From positions 36,001-100,000 of the forward strand of contig JAREIK010003426.1 in assembly GCA_029783825.1 (NCBI GenBank): a stretch of DNA of 64,000 bases, given 5' to 3'. The notes beneath the pieces are model-generated. The model saw only the letters and a program-made list of their open reading frames with translations, ran no database searches and had not been told where the DNA came from. This DNA comes from Sapria himalayana. Taxonomy: Eukaryota > Streptophyta > Magnoliopsida > Malpighiales > Rafflesiaceae. The position numbers and the translations under genes are program-made. Positions 1 through 12,905 of this stretch are shown here, piece by piece; position 1 is the stretch's first letter; every line of letters starts with the position of its first letter.

Positions 1-909
1 TTAAAGATGAAATGCATCCAATTATAATTGTACTAAACTTAAATTATATAGGATCTAATGCACCATTTTTTGGTAAATTATTTAACATATTAGAATTTGT
101 CATATATAGAGACAAATTTTTTCTATATTTCTCAATTTGTAATTTTTCTATTTATCATATTGGAATTTTTCCATACAGTATAAGTGCGACTATTAATACT
201 AAATTTTTTACTTGCTCGAGGAAAGACACTAGAAAAGTAAGGTTTATCTACATCATCTAAAATATGTAGTTCATTATATAAAGATAATAACTAGTGCACA
301 AGCCTTCTGCTTTAGCATAAGGTATGGGAGAAGTTCATATATCAATGTCTTACCATCAAAATGTAAAGAATACTTATGATAAGTCTCGAACCCAAAACCT
401 TGGACAAAGATACTTATATTGAATAAAGATATGTCATCCAACAAATACATATAATATAAAAATTTCTCAGATGATTAGTCATCATAGTATTATTCTTATA
501 CAAATACTTTTAAATTCAAAATTCTTATAAGATTAGATGAATTAATATTTATGTAACTATACATACTAAATTAAATTCATTATATGGATCAAATCTAGTA
601 TTTATAATATTTAATTAACTTAATTTAATGTTAAATTTTACTAGGAAAGAACTACAAAACCCAAAAATAAGTAAGAACATAACGAATAGACTAATTAAAA
701 TAAATAATAAAAATATATTAATCTTATGATGTAGAGCATTTATTAGATACAATATTATTATTTATTTCATGTCTTTATAAGCTTAAGCAATTAAGCTTAA
801 GGATTATAAAAAATACAATATCTAATACACAAAACTCTAACTCAACACATAGTTTATGAGAGGATAATATCTTAATTATCTAAGCCATATAAATCAAAGA
901 GATTTCATC
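1..909. other. AT-rich intergenic DNA, no gene seen
   Basis: The stretch is AT-rich and has stop codons in all frames. The only open frame near its start (12-260, +) has no recognisable motif and a composition typical of AT-rich noncoding DNA. The part at about 454-575 resembles 62118-62235 and is listed separately as a dispersed repeat. Confidence 0.6.
454..575 (+). repeat. Dispersed repeat, copy 1 (partner near 62118-62235)
   Basis: Both copies contain the word aaaaatttctca, then a similar gat-a-gtcatc motif, a run like tattattcttat or tattattatctcata, and a closing ttaatatttat followed by a t-aact/attac stretch. The order of words is the same over about 120 bp. The family is not recognised; a MITE or LTR fragment is possible. 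Confidence 0.35.
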
Positions 910-1300
910 TATAGGTGTCAAATGGGATGGGCACCCCGGGCCCGGCCTAAAGCCTAGCGTGGAATGCTACATTGATGTGCAGGGGCCCATGCTGAGTAGA
1001 CCCTTGGTACAAGTCATGTCGTGACGTGCTAAGGGTTTTCGGCCCATGTGTCATGCTAGGCACGTGAGCACAACAAAGGTGACCATGCACCGAGCGACAC
1101 CTGCAGAAGGATGACATGGTGATGGCCGATGGGCTACGGCGGCACGACGCCCAAACCCTAATTTTGTAAAAATTTGACCGACCTGACTTGAACCAACCAG
1201 CCCAAACCCGAGTAATTTTTGGGCATGGACCCATGCCGACCTGCCCTCCAAGGAATCGTGCCATGCCAAGCATATCACACCAGCCCAGTTGGGCACCAAA
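910..1300. mobile_element. GC-rich hAT-like terminal fragment
   Basis: GC content jumps abruptly at a motif starting ataggtgtcaaatggg, which matches the terminal inverted repeat of the hAT elements at 25413 (TAGAGGTGTCAAACGGG) and 40278 (complement). It is followed by ggcaccccgggcccggcc and then GCACG-rich sequence, as in the 25413 copy. No matching right terminus was found downstream, so the element is truncated or badly decayed. Open frames on both strands here come from the high GC content. Confidence 0.5.
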
Positions 1301-2138
1301 AATTTCCTCTCCTCTAATTAGTATCGAACAAGTGGCCAATGACATTTTAAACAAAGATATTTTTCATCTTAAAAAAATATTTTATGTAACCCACAACAAC
1401 TCGCAACCACTATTTTATGGTATAATTTTTGTTTTCTAATTTATATAATACATGATTAATGATGGATTCGCCATTTTAACAAAATAATTGGGTTATTTAA
1501 TTAGGTTTTGAGTCATGAGTGACCAAAAACAACTCATGCCTAGGACCTAAGTAGCTCTACACATGCCACATTGTCATGGGTAACGAGTCACAATTGTCCG
1601 GCCATGACCCTAGCACAAACATTGCTTGGGAAAGAGTAATGGGTCACAACTAGCACATTGGGCAAGACCACACCATAACCACAAATGGCATATGGGGCCA
1701 CTAAATGAGACTTACTAAAACCCACGATCTCATGCCATATAAGAAGACCATGCCATGTTGAACTATTTAGACACTCATACCCATGATAAAATGCTTATAA
1801 GAGTGCCCTAAGGATTGTGTCACTTAATCTAAACTCTAGACAGGTGTTGCAAGACCCAACGGCCACAGTCAATGACAAACGATGAAAGCATATAAAATCT
1901 ATGACCTATCAAAGGTACTACATTACACAATATATTTTATATTATTTATTTATTACATGAATACAAGAATACAGACAAATTATATTGGAGCACACCTTTT
2001 TACAATGATCATTTTCTTCCTCATAACTTAAGCGCAAAACATGAATCCAAACAAAAAGTAATCTAAAAAATTCATACATAATGATTTATCTCAAACTTGA
2101 AAATAATCAAAGTGAAGGAAGAATCAACATAAGCTTAC
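1301..2138. other. Intermediate-GC sequence with no recognised gene
   Basis: About 1480-1870 is less AT-rich than its surroundings and repeats short words such as catgccat and gggtcac. It may continue the hAT-like element that begins at 910. From about 1900 the sequence is AT-rich and runs into the last visible intron of the ARIA fragment, whose donor lies at 2138. No coding motif was seen. Confidence 0.4.
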
Positions 2139-3111
2139 CTTGCAATCCAAATCACTTGCCACAAACTGTCCCAGTAATAAAGCAGCTTCTCTCGGGTTCT
2201 CAGTGCAACATAAGCCTTTTATTAGAAAACCCTTTAGAGAATTATTAAAAGCAAATTTAAAAAATCAAAATTATAGTAAATCAAAGTAAATTCAGATATT
2301 AATTTTAGATAATGATATAAAAATAGAATTTGATTAGATACATAATGAATAGAGATTCAATTTTCTACAAAATGCTACAGATGAAAATATTTGAGCAAAT
2401 CGATAATCCGCTGTAATGCCCTAGCAGACAGAACTTCTTTCTTAATGTTTGGAGATGAATGAACCAAATTTCCAATCAAACCTACCTACAATAACAAAAA
2501 TAATTGGTCCAAATAAGTAAACAAAGGCCAAGATCAAAATTTTAGAATAATGATACCTAAAAAAATAATTGAGGTCTCAATTTTTAAGTAAAGTAACTGC
2601 TTCATAATGTATAGTAGTTTCTTCTGAGCATAACATTAAGATGAGAGTGGGAAGAACATTGCACTCGACAATCTGAAAAGTCAAAAAATGCACTATTTTT
2701 CATGGAAAAGTAAATGATAAAAATTTAGTAATCACAATAAGGAATATCACCTGATTTTTATTCTCATCATTCTTGAAGCCTAAGGTTCTTAGTGATCCAA
2801 CAAATGCCCTTTGCGCTTTAGCATCAAGAAATCCAACAATTCAACTAGAGGTGGTATCCCACCATTCATCCTAAAAATTACTTAGTAACAGAAAGCATTG
2901 TGCATAGTGTCAAAAGAGATTGCATTAAAAATAGCAACCTAATATGAGTTTTGATGTTGCTATTCTCATGGGCAAAGTTGGTGATCACATCAACTACACA
3001 TCTTTGGATGCTATTCACTACCCTAGAAGTAGATCCATCTTGGTGCCTCTTCAATAGGTCCACAATAAGTGGCAAAGCACCAATCTCAATAATAAGTTGC
3101 TAATGTTCTGG
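2139..3111 (-). pseudogene. ARIA-like armadillo-repeat protein, five-exon genomic fragment
   Basis: Reading the minus strand gives five short exons matching the armadillo region of plant ARIA (ARM repeat protein interacting with ABF2), a BTB-ARM protein of ABA signalling. Exon 1 (3111-2939) has GALPLIVDLLKR and NFAHENSNIKTHIR. Exon 2 (2870-2751) has GGIPPLVELLDF, then a frameshift near 2833, then RTLGFKNDENKNQ. Exon 3 (2672 to about 2598) has IVECNVLPTLILMLCSEE. Exon 4 (2485 to about 2394) has GNLVHSSPNIKKEV. Exon 5 (2215-2139) has REAALLLGQFVASDLDCK. Acceptor AG and donor GT remain at most junctions, for example CAAG|GTAAGC at 2139/2138. An in-frame TAG in exon 1 and the frameshift show it is dead. 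The N-terminal ARM repeats and the BTB domain are absent. Retained introns mean a genomic copy, not a retrocopy. It lies about 3.6 kb inside a CACTA end at 6754, with its sense strand pointing away from that end. The protein family is confident; the exact paralogue is not. Confidence 0.8.
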
Positions 3112-4330
3112 CTGTTCCACAACAAAATCATAAAAGTTCATGAATGTAACATGTAAACACAACACAAATAATAGTCAGCAATAGAATGCTACAATAGTGT
3201 ACAAATCAAACAACTAAAGTCTTATAATGTGTGAGACACTTCATTGTTCATGAATTTTGAACTCACGAGTTACTCACAAATTGTAGTTTATAATCATACC
3301 TTTTGTGTTATTTACATTTTTTATTATTTCTATGTTATTATTGATGGCATAGAATTATGCATAGCATCAATGCTAAAACTCTAAGGAAAACAAACCTTGA
3401 GGCATGTAAGGGTTCAAAATCCTAAAAAATGAGAGAACATACATTGTGCCAAACACAGAGGACATGGGCATACATACTATAGTAATGCCCCATATAATGT
3501 TATCACTTACTGTGTGAGGTGAGCATCAACTCCATAAAAAGGATGTTACATGGTTATGCATGATAGAAGAGTTTGTGCATGGTAGTAGGCACCTCAATTG
3601 CACAATAGGAATTTCATTTGTGTAGTATTGTTTTCGTTGATAGTGTTCATGGTCATGTATGGTAATATGGCACAATAGTAGGCACTTCAATTATATGATT
3701 TGAACACAACTTCAATTTTTATAATATATCATTTCTTCATATGATATATACATTATAAGGATAATCTCTTGTGTATGCATAAAAGCATCAAATTGCACAT
3801 CACTATTATCTTAGTCGCATATTTATATTAAAGTATACACTTTTATATATAATTGCATATGATTATATAAATATAAAGTGTTTAGATATAATGTTGTGTT
3901 TAAAATATATTTAATATAAATGATACATATATATAATAATATATATGTAACACTTTTATAAATATTATATAGTATATATATCACATTTATATAAGCATTA
4001 TAAATATTATATATTTATATAAAAATTTATATGTTATATACATATTTACAAATATGTATAAACATTTTATACGTTATATAAATGTTATATAAAAAATTAT
4101 ATAAATGGACAGTTTTATGTAAATGTTGTATAAATATTTATAAACATTTATATGTATGTATACCTATTTATATATATTGTTATATCTTTATATAAACATA
4201 TCAATGTTTATATATAATGATATACATTTATATATATTAAAATATAACATTTATATATAATGTCATAGGATATATAAATGTATCAAAGTTTAAATATAAT
4301 GTTATCTATTTATAATATTTTAGGAGACAA
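3112..4330. other. AT-rich DNA with TATATAAATG-type low-complexity tract
   Basis: No coding motif is visible. From about 3720 to 4330 the sequence consists of variants of a loose tatataaatgttatata word, similar in style to the atagttatacatatag tracts in CACTA copy 2 (16000-16980 and 17840-18370). The first few hundred bases may include an upstream ARIA intron. Confidence 0.45.
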
Positions 4331-5302
4331 TCAAAATAGAAGTCATAAACATTGTGTTTGTTTTTTCATAAGTTACTGAAGCATAATACATTAAGCAAAT
4401 TTTTTTTCTTAGTTAACAGAAGAATAAACCAATAAGCTTACATTTAGTATTTGAAATCCATAAAACACTAAAAAAGTAATCAGTAAAAGAACAAAGTTTA
4501 TATTAACCATATGTTGTTTCATTAATGGTGGAGAGTCAAAATCATATAAGTGATGTGAAAATAGAATAAAGAAAAAGAAAAATTAGGAGAAAATTAAAAT
4601 AAAATTTAAAAACCAAAAAATTTGTATAAATCAAACTTAGCTAGTGGTAATCAAATCGAGAGAGAAAGATAAATATATTTAGTATTCTGAATGAGAAGAG
4701 CATTGATAATCTTATTTGGTAACAAAAAGAGGTAGAATTTGCCCATTTTGCTTCTGCTATCTTCCTCTTCGCAGAGATAGAAAAAATGGTAAAAGCTTGA
4801 ATGCCTTATCGTTATCTGTTCTCACAAAAACTATAAATAAAAAAATGGATGTAAATATATAAAAAAAAGAGTCAAAAATATAAAAGTTAACTAAAATTAT
4901 AAAAATTAAATAATTTAAATAAAAAAATTAAATAGATTTTTATTTCATAAATAAATAAATTTATTGTTAATAATTTATTAAATTTTAATGGTTACTTTTT
5001 GTAATAATAATTATAAATTAATGAAATGAATTTCAGAAAAAAAAAATTTATTACGGGTTTTAAAAATGAAGATTTAAAAAATTATATTACTAATAACCAT
5101 GGAAACTAAAAATTGGTAATCAAATTATCATATTATTTCATTATAATAAAACAAATTTTTTATTATATACATAAATAAATTATATAAATGTATAACCATA
5201 AACAATTTATAATATTTCATATTATTTTAAATTTATGGATAAATTTATAATATTAATTCATAAATAAAAGAATAATATTATATTATAATATAGTATTTCA
5301 TA

Positions 5303-5304
<2 letters not shown>
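4331..5304. other. AT-rich sequence inside the putative CACTA copy 1
   Basis: No gene is seen. The stretch is A/T-rich with many homopolymer runs. It has a short less-AT part at about 4730-4800, which could correspond to the leader exon seen in copies 2 and 3, but the similarity is too weak to claim. Confidence 0.4.
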
Positions 5305-5357
<53 letters not shown>

Positions 5358-5358
5358 T
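5305..5358 (+). repeat. (AC)n-(AT)n compound microsatellite
   Basis: A perfect run of alternating AC at about 5305-5338 passes directly into alternating AT to about 5358. Confidence 0.95.
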
Positions 5359-5389
5359 ATGGTTATGAATTTTTAAAAATTCAATTAAT

Positions 5390-5640
5390 TTTTTATGAAT
5401 ATTATATAAAATAATTGTAATGGCATAAAATTTCATATTATTTGATATAATTTATAATTTATAAAATTCCAAAAATTATGTAAAGTAAGAAGATCATTAA
5501 AAAAAGATATATTTATTATTTTAATAAAAATAAAATATTAAAAACTAATAGTAAAGATCTTACTAAATTGTTTTACGCTTATAAATTTTAGTAGGGACAA
5601 AAAATAAAACTTGAATTCAAATCAACTTTGGGTCAGTTTG
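5390..5640 (-). repeat. CACTA-family shared block, copy 1
   Basis: This block has the ordered words catattatttgatataatt, aaaagatatatttattatttt, ataaattttagtagg and acttgaattcaaatcaact. The same order is seen at 21600-21800 and 62340-62545 in the same orientation, and at about 51990-52190 in the opposite orientation. In every copy it lies 1.1-1.9 kb inside the same CACTA terminus, so it marks the family. The strand is given relative to copy 3. Confidence 0.7.
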
Positions 5641-6333
5641 ATAGTACTTTTCAAAAGTGTTTATAGTACTAAAATTAATTTTAAGTATTTTTAGGATAAA
5701 CAAATTTCATTAGTAATATTTTAAATAACTTTTTTAAAACCCTAAAAAAAAATACTTGAAGTGTTCTTTTAATAATCACACCGAAATATTTATTTTTTAA
5801 ATCATCAATTTTTTTTTGTTTTAATTAAAATATCTATGTATAAATCTTTAAATTTATTTTCTTTTAAATTTTATGAACCTTTTAAAATTTTTTTTATATT
5901 TCAAAAATTTAAAATATTTTAGTAATTATTTTTTTTTAAAGATTCCTATAGTCATACTTTTTTTACTTTAAATAATATAAATGTTTACTTGCTTATTCGT
6001 TAATTTTGATATTTTTATATATTTTTTTTATTTTATCATACAATTAATTGTTTTAACTTTTTATTAGTAGTAATTTTTATATATGTTCATTTATTAATTA
6101 AAATATCTTTAAAAATAATTATAAGTAATTAATTAATTATTTAATGTTTTTCAATATAAATATTAAATTATCATAATTAAATATTTCAAGAAAAATATTT
6201 TGCATAAATTTTTAAAAATTTTATAATCATAAAAATAGTTATTTTATTCTTTATTAATATAAAGACAAACCTTTAAAAAACATAATTAGATAAAATATTA
6301 AAACAAATAATATATAAAAAAATTAAATTAATA
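5641..6333. other. AT-rich internal sequence of CACTA copy 1
   Basis: Very AT-rich, with TTTTTA and AATTAA runs and no coding motif. The same kind of sequence precedes the terminal repeats of the copies ending at 22904 and 63741. Confidence 0.5.
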
Positions 6334-6754
6334 TAGATTAGCGATGGAATTTATTTCTTACCCAAATATCCTAGGAATAATCCATAGCTAAAATGCATAT
6401 ATTTTGAGAAAATTATCATTAAAGGAATAATCACTTGCAATTAAATATAAAATCATAAAAAAAAATTTTAGAATATTATTTAGCGAATGATTTTGTCTCG
6501 AACTAATAAGCTAGAAAAAATTAGACTATAAATTCATTGCAATAATGCTTGCCATTCTTTGTGAAAAAATTAAAAATAATTTTTGGTAAGGACAATTTTA
6601 AATAAAAAATTTCAATCTCTAATCCATCACAAAATCCATAGCAAATTTGTAATTCAATTTAAAAGCAAATATATCTTGCTAATCCCTCACTAATTAACTA
6701 GGAATTATTTTTCTAGCTAAATTTTCATAGCTAAATAGATATTTTCTAATTGTG
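6334..6754 (-). mobile_element. CACTA transposon A end, copy 1
   Basis: The region has the family's subterminal words (gctaatccctcac, ttagctagg-type, ctagctaaat) and ends in attttctaattgtg at 6754. This is a decayed complement of the CACTACAAGAAAA terminus typical of En/Spm (CACTA) elements. A GATA array begins within about 15 bp. The other end of this copy was not found and may lie left of the window. The ARIA fragment at 2139-3111 may be cargo of this copy. Confidence 0.6.
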
Positions 6755-6765
6755 TACATAGACTT

Positions 6766-8002
6766 GAAAGATAGATATAAATATAGACAGATAGATAGAT
6801 ATATAGATAGACAGCTAGATAGACAAATACAAAAATAGATAGATAGATAGATAGACAGATAGATAGATAGACAAATATATCGATAGATAGATATATAAAT
6901 AGATAGATAGATAGATAGACAAATAGATCGATAGATAGATAGATAAATAGAAAGAAAGATAGATAGATAGATAAATAGATAGATAAATAGACAGATAGTT
7001 AGATAAATAGATAGATAGAAAGGTAGATAGATAGATAAATAGATATAAAGAAGATAGGAAAATTGATAGACATTTAGAGAGATCAATTGATAGAAAGATA
7101 GATAGATCGATCGATAGACAGGTAGATAGTTAGATAGAAAGATATATAGACACACACACACAAAAATAAAGAGATAGATATATAAACAAATAAGTGGAAA
7201 AATATATAAACAAATAGATAGTCAGACAGACAGATAGATAGATAGACAAACAGATAGATAGATAGATAAATAGATAGATAGACTAATCTATAGACAAAAA
7301 GATAGACAGAAATATAGACAAATAGAGTGAAATATAGACATATAGATAGACAAATAAATAGATAGAAAGATAGAAGGAATGATAGACAAATAATAGACAA
7401 ATAGATAGAGTGATAGATAGAAAGATAGATACATAGATAGAAAGACAAACAGATAAATAGATAGATAGAAAGACATATAAATAGACATACAGACAGATAG
7501 ATAGATAAATAGATAGATAGATAAACATATAGATAGATATATAGATAAATAGAAATATAGATAGACAGATAGAAAGAGAGATAAAAAAATAGATAGATAT
7601 ACACATATATAGATAGGGAGATAGATAGATAGATAGATAGATAGACAGATAGATACATAAATAGATAGAAAGACTGATAGATAGACAGACTACACCGCTA
7701 AATTAAAATACATATAGAAAGATAGAAAAAAAGAAAGAAAGATAGACCGATAAATTGATAGATTTATTGATAGATTGATAAGCATATATATAAAAATTAG
7801 ATAGATATATAAATAGACAAATAAGTAGATAGATAAATAGATAGATAGATAGATAGATACACATATAGATAGAATAAAAGAAAGATAGATAGATAGACAT
7901 ATAGATAGATAGAGTGACATAAAGATTGACAGATAGATAGACAACTAGACAAGAAGATTAATAGACAAATAGACTGATAGATAAGTAGAGAAATAGACAT
8001 AC

Positions 8003-8033
<31 letters not shown>

Positions 8034-9162
8034 AAGAAAATATAAAGACAAATTGATAGATTTATTGATAGATAGATCAATAGATAGACAAATACATTGA
8101 TAGATAGAAAGTCAAATGAATAGATAGATTGATTGATTGAAAGATAGATTGATAGACATATTGATAGATAGATAGATAGGCATATAGATATAGCGATAGA
8201 TAGATAGATAGATAGACAAATAGATAAATAAATAGATAGATAGATAGACAGATAGATAAATAAATAGATAGACAGATAGATAGATAAATAGACAAATAGA
8301 TAGATATAAAGATAAAAATATAGGCAAATAGATAGATAAAAAAATAGATAAATAGATAGATAGATAGATAGACAAATAGATAGACATATATATATTTATA
8401 TAAAAAGAAAGACAAATAAATAGATAGACTGATAGATATACAAATAAATCAATAGATAGATATTTAGACAGAAAGATAGATAGACACATAGATAGAAAGA
8501 TTGATAGACAGATAGTTAGAATGGTAGATAAATAGATAGATAGGAAGATATATAGATAGATAAATAAAAGATAGACAGATATATAGATGTATAGATAGAC
8601 AAATAAATAGATAGATACCTAGATAGAGAGATAGATAGATAGATAGATAGATAGATCGATAGATAGATAAATAGATAGATATACAAATAGACAGATAAAT
8701 AGATAGATATATATATATATAGATAGATAGATAGACAGATAGATAAACAGAAAGATTGATTGAGAGATAGATAGATAGATAAATAGAAAGATAGACATAT
8801 AGTTATAGAGATAGATAAAAAGATCAATAGATAGATAGATAGATAAAAGATAGATAGATAGATAAATAGTTAGAAAGAAACATAGATAAATAAATAGATA
8901 GATAGATAGATAGATTGATACATAGATAGAAAGATAAACATACATATTGATAGATAAATAGATAGAAAATAGATAATAGATTGATAGATATAGTGATATA
9001 TAGACCGATAGATAGACACATATAGACTAATAGATAAACATATTAATAGATAGACAGATAAATAGATAGATAGATAAACATGTAGATATACATTTAGATA
9101 GTCAGATAGATAGATATATACATAGATAGATTGACTGATAAATGACTTATAGATAGACAGGT

Positions 9163-9194
<32 letters not shown>

Positions 9195-9949
9195 TGATAG
9201 AAAGATTCAAAGAAAGATAGATAGATAGATTGATAGATAGATAAATAGTTATATAGATAGATAGATTATTAGACAGATATATAGATAGATAGATACTCAA
9301 ATAAATAAAAATATTGATAGATAGATAAATAGATAGATTGATATATAGATAGTCAGATTGATAAATTAAAAGATAGACATATAGATAAATATATAGACAG
9401 AGAGTTAGAAAAATAGATTAACAATAAGATAGAGAGATAAAAGATAGATAGAAAGATATATAGATAAATAGATAGACATATATTGATAGACAAAAAAGAT
9501 ATACTAAAAGATAGATAGATAGATAGATAGATATATAGACACATAGATATACAAATTATTAAATAAATACATAGATAGATAGAAAAATAAATAAACAATT
9601 AGATAGACAAATAAATAGATAGATTTATAGATAGACAAATAGATAGATTTATAGATAGACAAATAGATAGATAGAAAGATAGACATATAAATTTATTGAT
9701 AGAAAGAAAGAAAGATAGATACACTAATAGATAAATATATGGATATAAAGGCATATTGATAGATAAATAGATAGATATATAGATGGATAGGTAGATAGGT
9801 AGGTAGATAGATAGATAGATAGATAGTTAAATTAGATGGTCATATAAATAAACAAAAAGAAAGATAAATCGATAAAGAGATAGACAGATAGATAGACAGA
9901 GATATAGACAAATAAATAGACAGATAGATAGAAAGATTGATAGACATAT

Positions 9950-9992
<43 letters not shown>

Positions 9993-10334
9993 GAGATATA
10001 TAAACAGATAGACAAACCTATAGATAGATAGAGAGATAGAAAGATTGAATGTTAGAGAGGCAAAAAGTCTGACAGATAGACAGACAGATAGATAGACAAA
10101 TAGATAGGTAGAATGAAAGATAGAAAAATTGATAGACTAATAGACAAATATTTGATAAACAAATAAAAATATAGAAATAATGATTGATAGATAAAACGAA
10201 AAATAGATAGATAGAAAGATATATGGATTGATAAAAATATTGATATTTAGAATGATAGACAGTTTGATATACATATTGATAGAGAGATAGATAGATAGAT
10301 AGATAGATTGATTGATATATAGATAGAGAGATAG

Positions 10335-10407
<73 letters not shown>

Positions 10408-10479
10408 AAAAGAAACATTGATAGATACATAGAAAGTCAGATTGATACATTAGTAGATAGAAAGATAGATAGATAGACA

Positions 10480-10548
<69 letters not shown>

Positions 10549-10736
10549 ATAGATAGATAGATAGATAGATACTAAGATAGATATATAGATAGATAGATAG
10601 ATAGATACTAAGATATATAATTAGATAGAAAGATAGAAAGGTAAATATATACACAAATAAATATATATATAAATAGACAATTAGATATATAGAAAGATAC
10701 CTATAAGTATAGACAAATAGATAGACATAAAGATAG

Positions 10737-10769
<33 letters not shown>

Positions 10770-10796
10770 AAAATAGATATATAGATAGACAGACAT
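6766..10796 (+). repeat. Degenerate (GATA)n array, block 1
   Basis: About 4.0 kb of GATA repeats on the + strand, with frequent single-base variants (gaca, aata, gaaa). It holds long perfect (TA)n runs at about 9952-9989, 10340-10403 and 10492-10545. The complementary strand reads as endless Ser-Ile-Tyr-Leu because (TCTA)n has no stop in any frame; this is not coding. It starts right after a CACTA end (6754) and stops at a 164-bp CACTA end fragment. Confidence 0.97.
10340..10403. repeat. Long perfect (TA)n inside the GATA array
   Basis: About 64 bp of uninterrupted alternating TA. A second run at 10492-10545 and a third at 9952-9989 lie within 600 bp. Self-complementary runs of this length can extrude cruciforms. 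Confidence 0.95.
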
Positions 10797-10960
10797 TTTA
10801 GTTGCAAATTCATCACTAATCCGTAATAAATACGTCACTACTATATATTTTAATGTAAAATCAAAAATCATTTGCTATTCCTTAGCTATTTCCTTATCAT
10901 TTAGATCAGAATTGATCCCTAGCTTAATCTCCCTAGCTAAATTGACATTTTCTTTTAGTG
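10797..10960 (-). mobile_element. Isolated 164-bp CACTA A end inside the array
   Basis: The piece resembles 6600-6754 and 22745-22904: catcactaatcc, aatgtaaaatcaaaaatc, gctattcc, gatccctagc, ccctagctaaattgacat, then ttttcttttagtg ending at 10960. The terminal word is one substitution from the complement of CACTACAAGAAAA. GATA repeats adjoin both sides. Only the terminal 164 bp remain; there is no internal sequence and no opposite end. Confidence 0.7.
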
Positions 10961-12288
10961 GTGTAGATAGATCGATAGAAAGATATATAGATAAATAGAT
11001 AAATAAACAGACGGATAGATAAATAAATAGATATATAGATATTTGGATTAAAAGATAGATAGATAGACAAATTTATAGATAAATAGTTAAATGGGTAGAT
11101 ATACAGATAGATAGATAGACAAATTGATTGATAGATTGATAGACAAATAGATAAAAAGATTTTTTGACAGATAGATTGATAGATTGAAATATACATAGAT
11201 AGATAGACATATAGATAGACAGATAGCAAGAAAGATAGATTATAGATAGATAAATACACAACTAGATAGTCATATTATTAGACAAATAAATAGAAAGATT
11301 ATTAGATAGATAGAAAGAAGATTGATAGACAGATTGATAGACATAGAAATAAATCGATAGATTGACAGATAGATAGAAAGAAAGAAAGATATATAGATAG
11401 ATAAATAGATAATTTAAAATAGATTGATAGTTAGATAAACAGATAGATACATTTATAGATAGATAGACATACAAAAAGACTAAATAACTGACAGATAGGT
11501 AGACATACAAATAGATAGACAGATAGACAGATAGATAAATAAATAGATAGAAACATATATAGATAGACAGATAGATAGATAGATAGACAAAATAATCATT
11601 AGATAGATAGACAGATAAATAGAAAGATCAATAGATAGATTTTTAGACAAATATATAGATAGATAGTAAGATTGATAGAAAGATTGATAAATAGATAGAT
11701 AGATATATTAATAAATAGATTCATAAATAGAAAGATTGATTGATTGATACACAAATAGATAGATAGATAATTAGATAGATAGATAGATTGATAGATTATT
11801 AGACAGATAGTTGGATAGATAGATAGATAGATAATAACTTAGATATATAGATATATAGATAGATAAACAAATAGAAAGATAGAAGATAAATATTTTGATA
11901 ATCAAATAGATAAACGGATAGATTGATAATTATATATATAGACATATAGATAGATAGATAGAAATATAGAAATATTGATAGAGTGAAAGATAGATAGATA
12001 AAATAGATAGATAGAATGAAAGATAGATAAATCGATAGATAGATAAAAATATAGAATTATAGATAGACAGATTGATTGATTGATTGATAGTTAGATAGAT
12101 GGATAGACAAATAGATATAAAATAAATAGATAGATTCATAGATAGAAAAATAGATAAATAGATAGACAAATTGATAGACCGATAGATAAATAGAAATATA
12201 GTCATATAGATATAAAAAATATATATATAGATAGAAATATAGATAGACAAACATACAAATAGATAGAAAAATAGATAAATAGTTAGAC

Positions 12289-12327
<39 letters not shown>

Positions 12328-12334
12328 TATATAC
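10961..12334 (+). repeat. Degenerate (GATA)n array, block 2
   Basis: About 1.37 kb of GATA variants on the + strand, starting immediately after the CACTA end at 10960. It finishes in a (TA)n run (about 12291-12320) that merges into the GTACATA-rich inner B region of CACTA copy 2. No boundary motif of a CACTA B end is visible at the right edge. Confidence 0.95.
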
Positions 12335-12458
12335 ATATAAACAACAGTATTAAGTGTACATATAAACTGAGCACAAATATACTCAGAAAATATGTACATA
12401 AAATGCTACAGTATTATATGTACGTATATACTGACTTTATTCGTACGTATGTACCTCA

Positions 12459-12546
12459 TTTGGTGCTGTTGCTGCTGCTCTCATTGCCGCTCCTACCCCT
12501 GCTGCCATTGCTGTTGTTGCTGCCACTCCTCCGACTACTGCCATTG
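12459..12546. repeat. GCT/CTC-rich trinucleotide minisatellite
   Basis: Dense (GCT)n and (CTC/CCT) words (gctgttgctgctgctctca and similar) sit between two GTACATA/TACGTA palindromic stretches. The open frame through it reads poly-Leu and is a composition effect. Confidence 0.8.
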
Positions 12547-12669
12547 TTGTATTATGCGTACATAAATACCGAGTACATTAATATTCAGTATATATGTACA
12601 TAAAATAATGCATAATTATATGTACATATATACTGACTATATACATACGTATATACCACATTTTTTTAC

Positions 12670-12905
12670 TATTCATGCTGCTCCCACTATCACTGCAACC
12701 CCTGTCACTACTGCCACTGTCGCTGTGGTTGCTGCCGGTGCTTCCATAGTTGCCGGTGCAGCCGCCACTGTAGCTGCTGCCAGTGCTGCCTCCGCTACCA
12801 CCGTTGCCGTTGCTGCCGCTATAGCCGGTGATGCCGCAGATGCCGAAGCCACCACTAATGCTGCCACTGCCTCACCTGCCTCTACTTCTGCCGCCACTAA
12901 TGTGG
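12670..12905. repeat. GCN-rich minisatellite (GCTGCC/GCCACT)
   Basis: Tandem variants of gctgccactgctgccggtg occupy about 235 bp. They read poly-Ala/Thr/Val on both strands, a mark of trinucleotide expansion rather than a protein gene. It corresponds in reverse orientation to 57591-58130 in CACTA copy 3. Confidence 0.8.

Noticed and set aside
947..1354. 135-codon minus-strand frame
   Set aside because: GC-rich hAT-like sequence with overlapping frames on both strands and no family resemblance.
7083..7658. Minus-strand Tyr/Leu/Ser-rich frame of 191 codons, looking like a membrane protein
   Set aside because: It is the complement of (GATA)n; the apparent hydrophobic segments follow from the tetranucleotide.
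6766..10796. CRISPR array or other spaced-repeat system
   Set aside because: There are no constant-length spacers; the repeat is a contiguous 4-bp unit in a plant nuclear context.
12335..12460. Possible B end of CACTA copy 2 at the array border
   Set aside because: No CACTA-type terminus or ttagctaggg subterminal words are present; the array meets internal GTACATA sequence directly.
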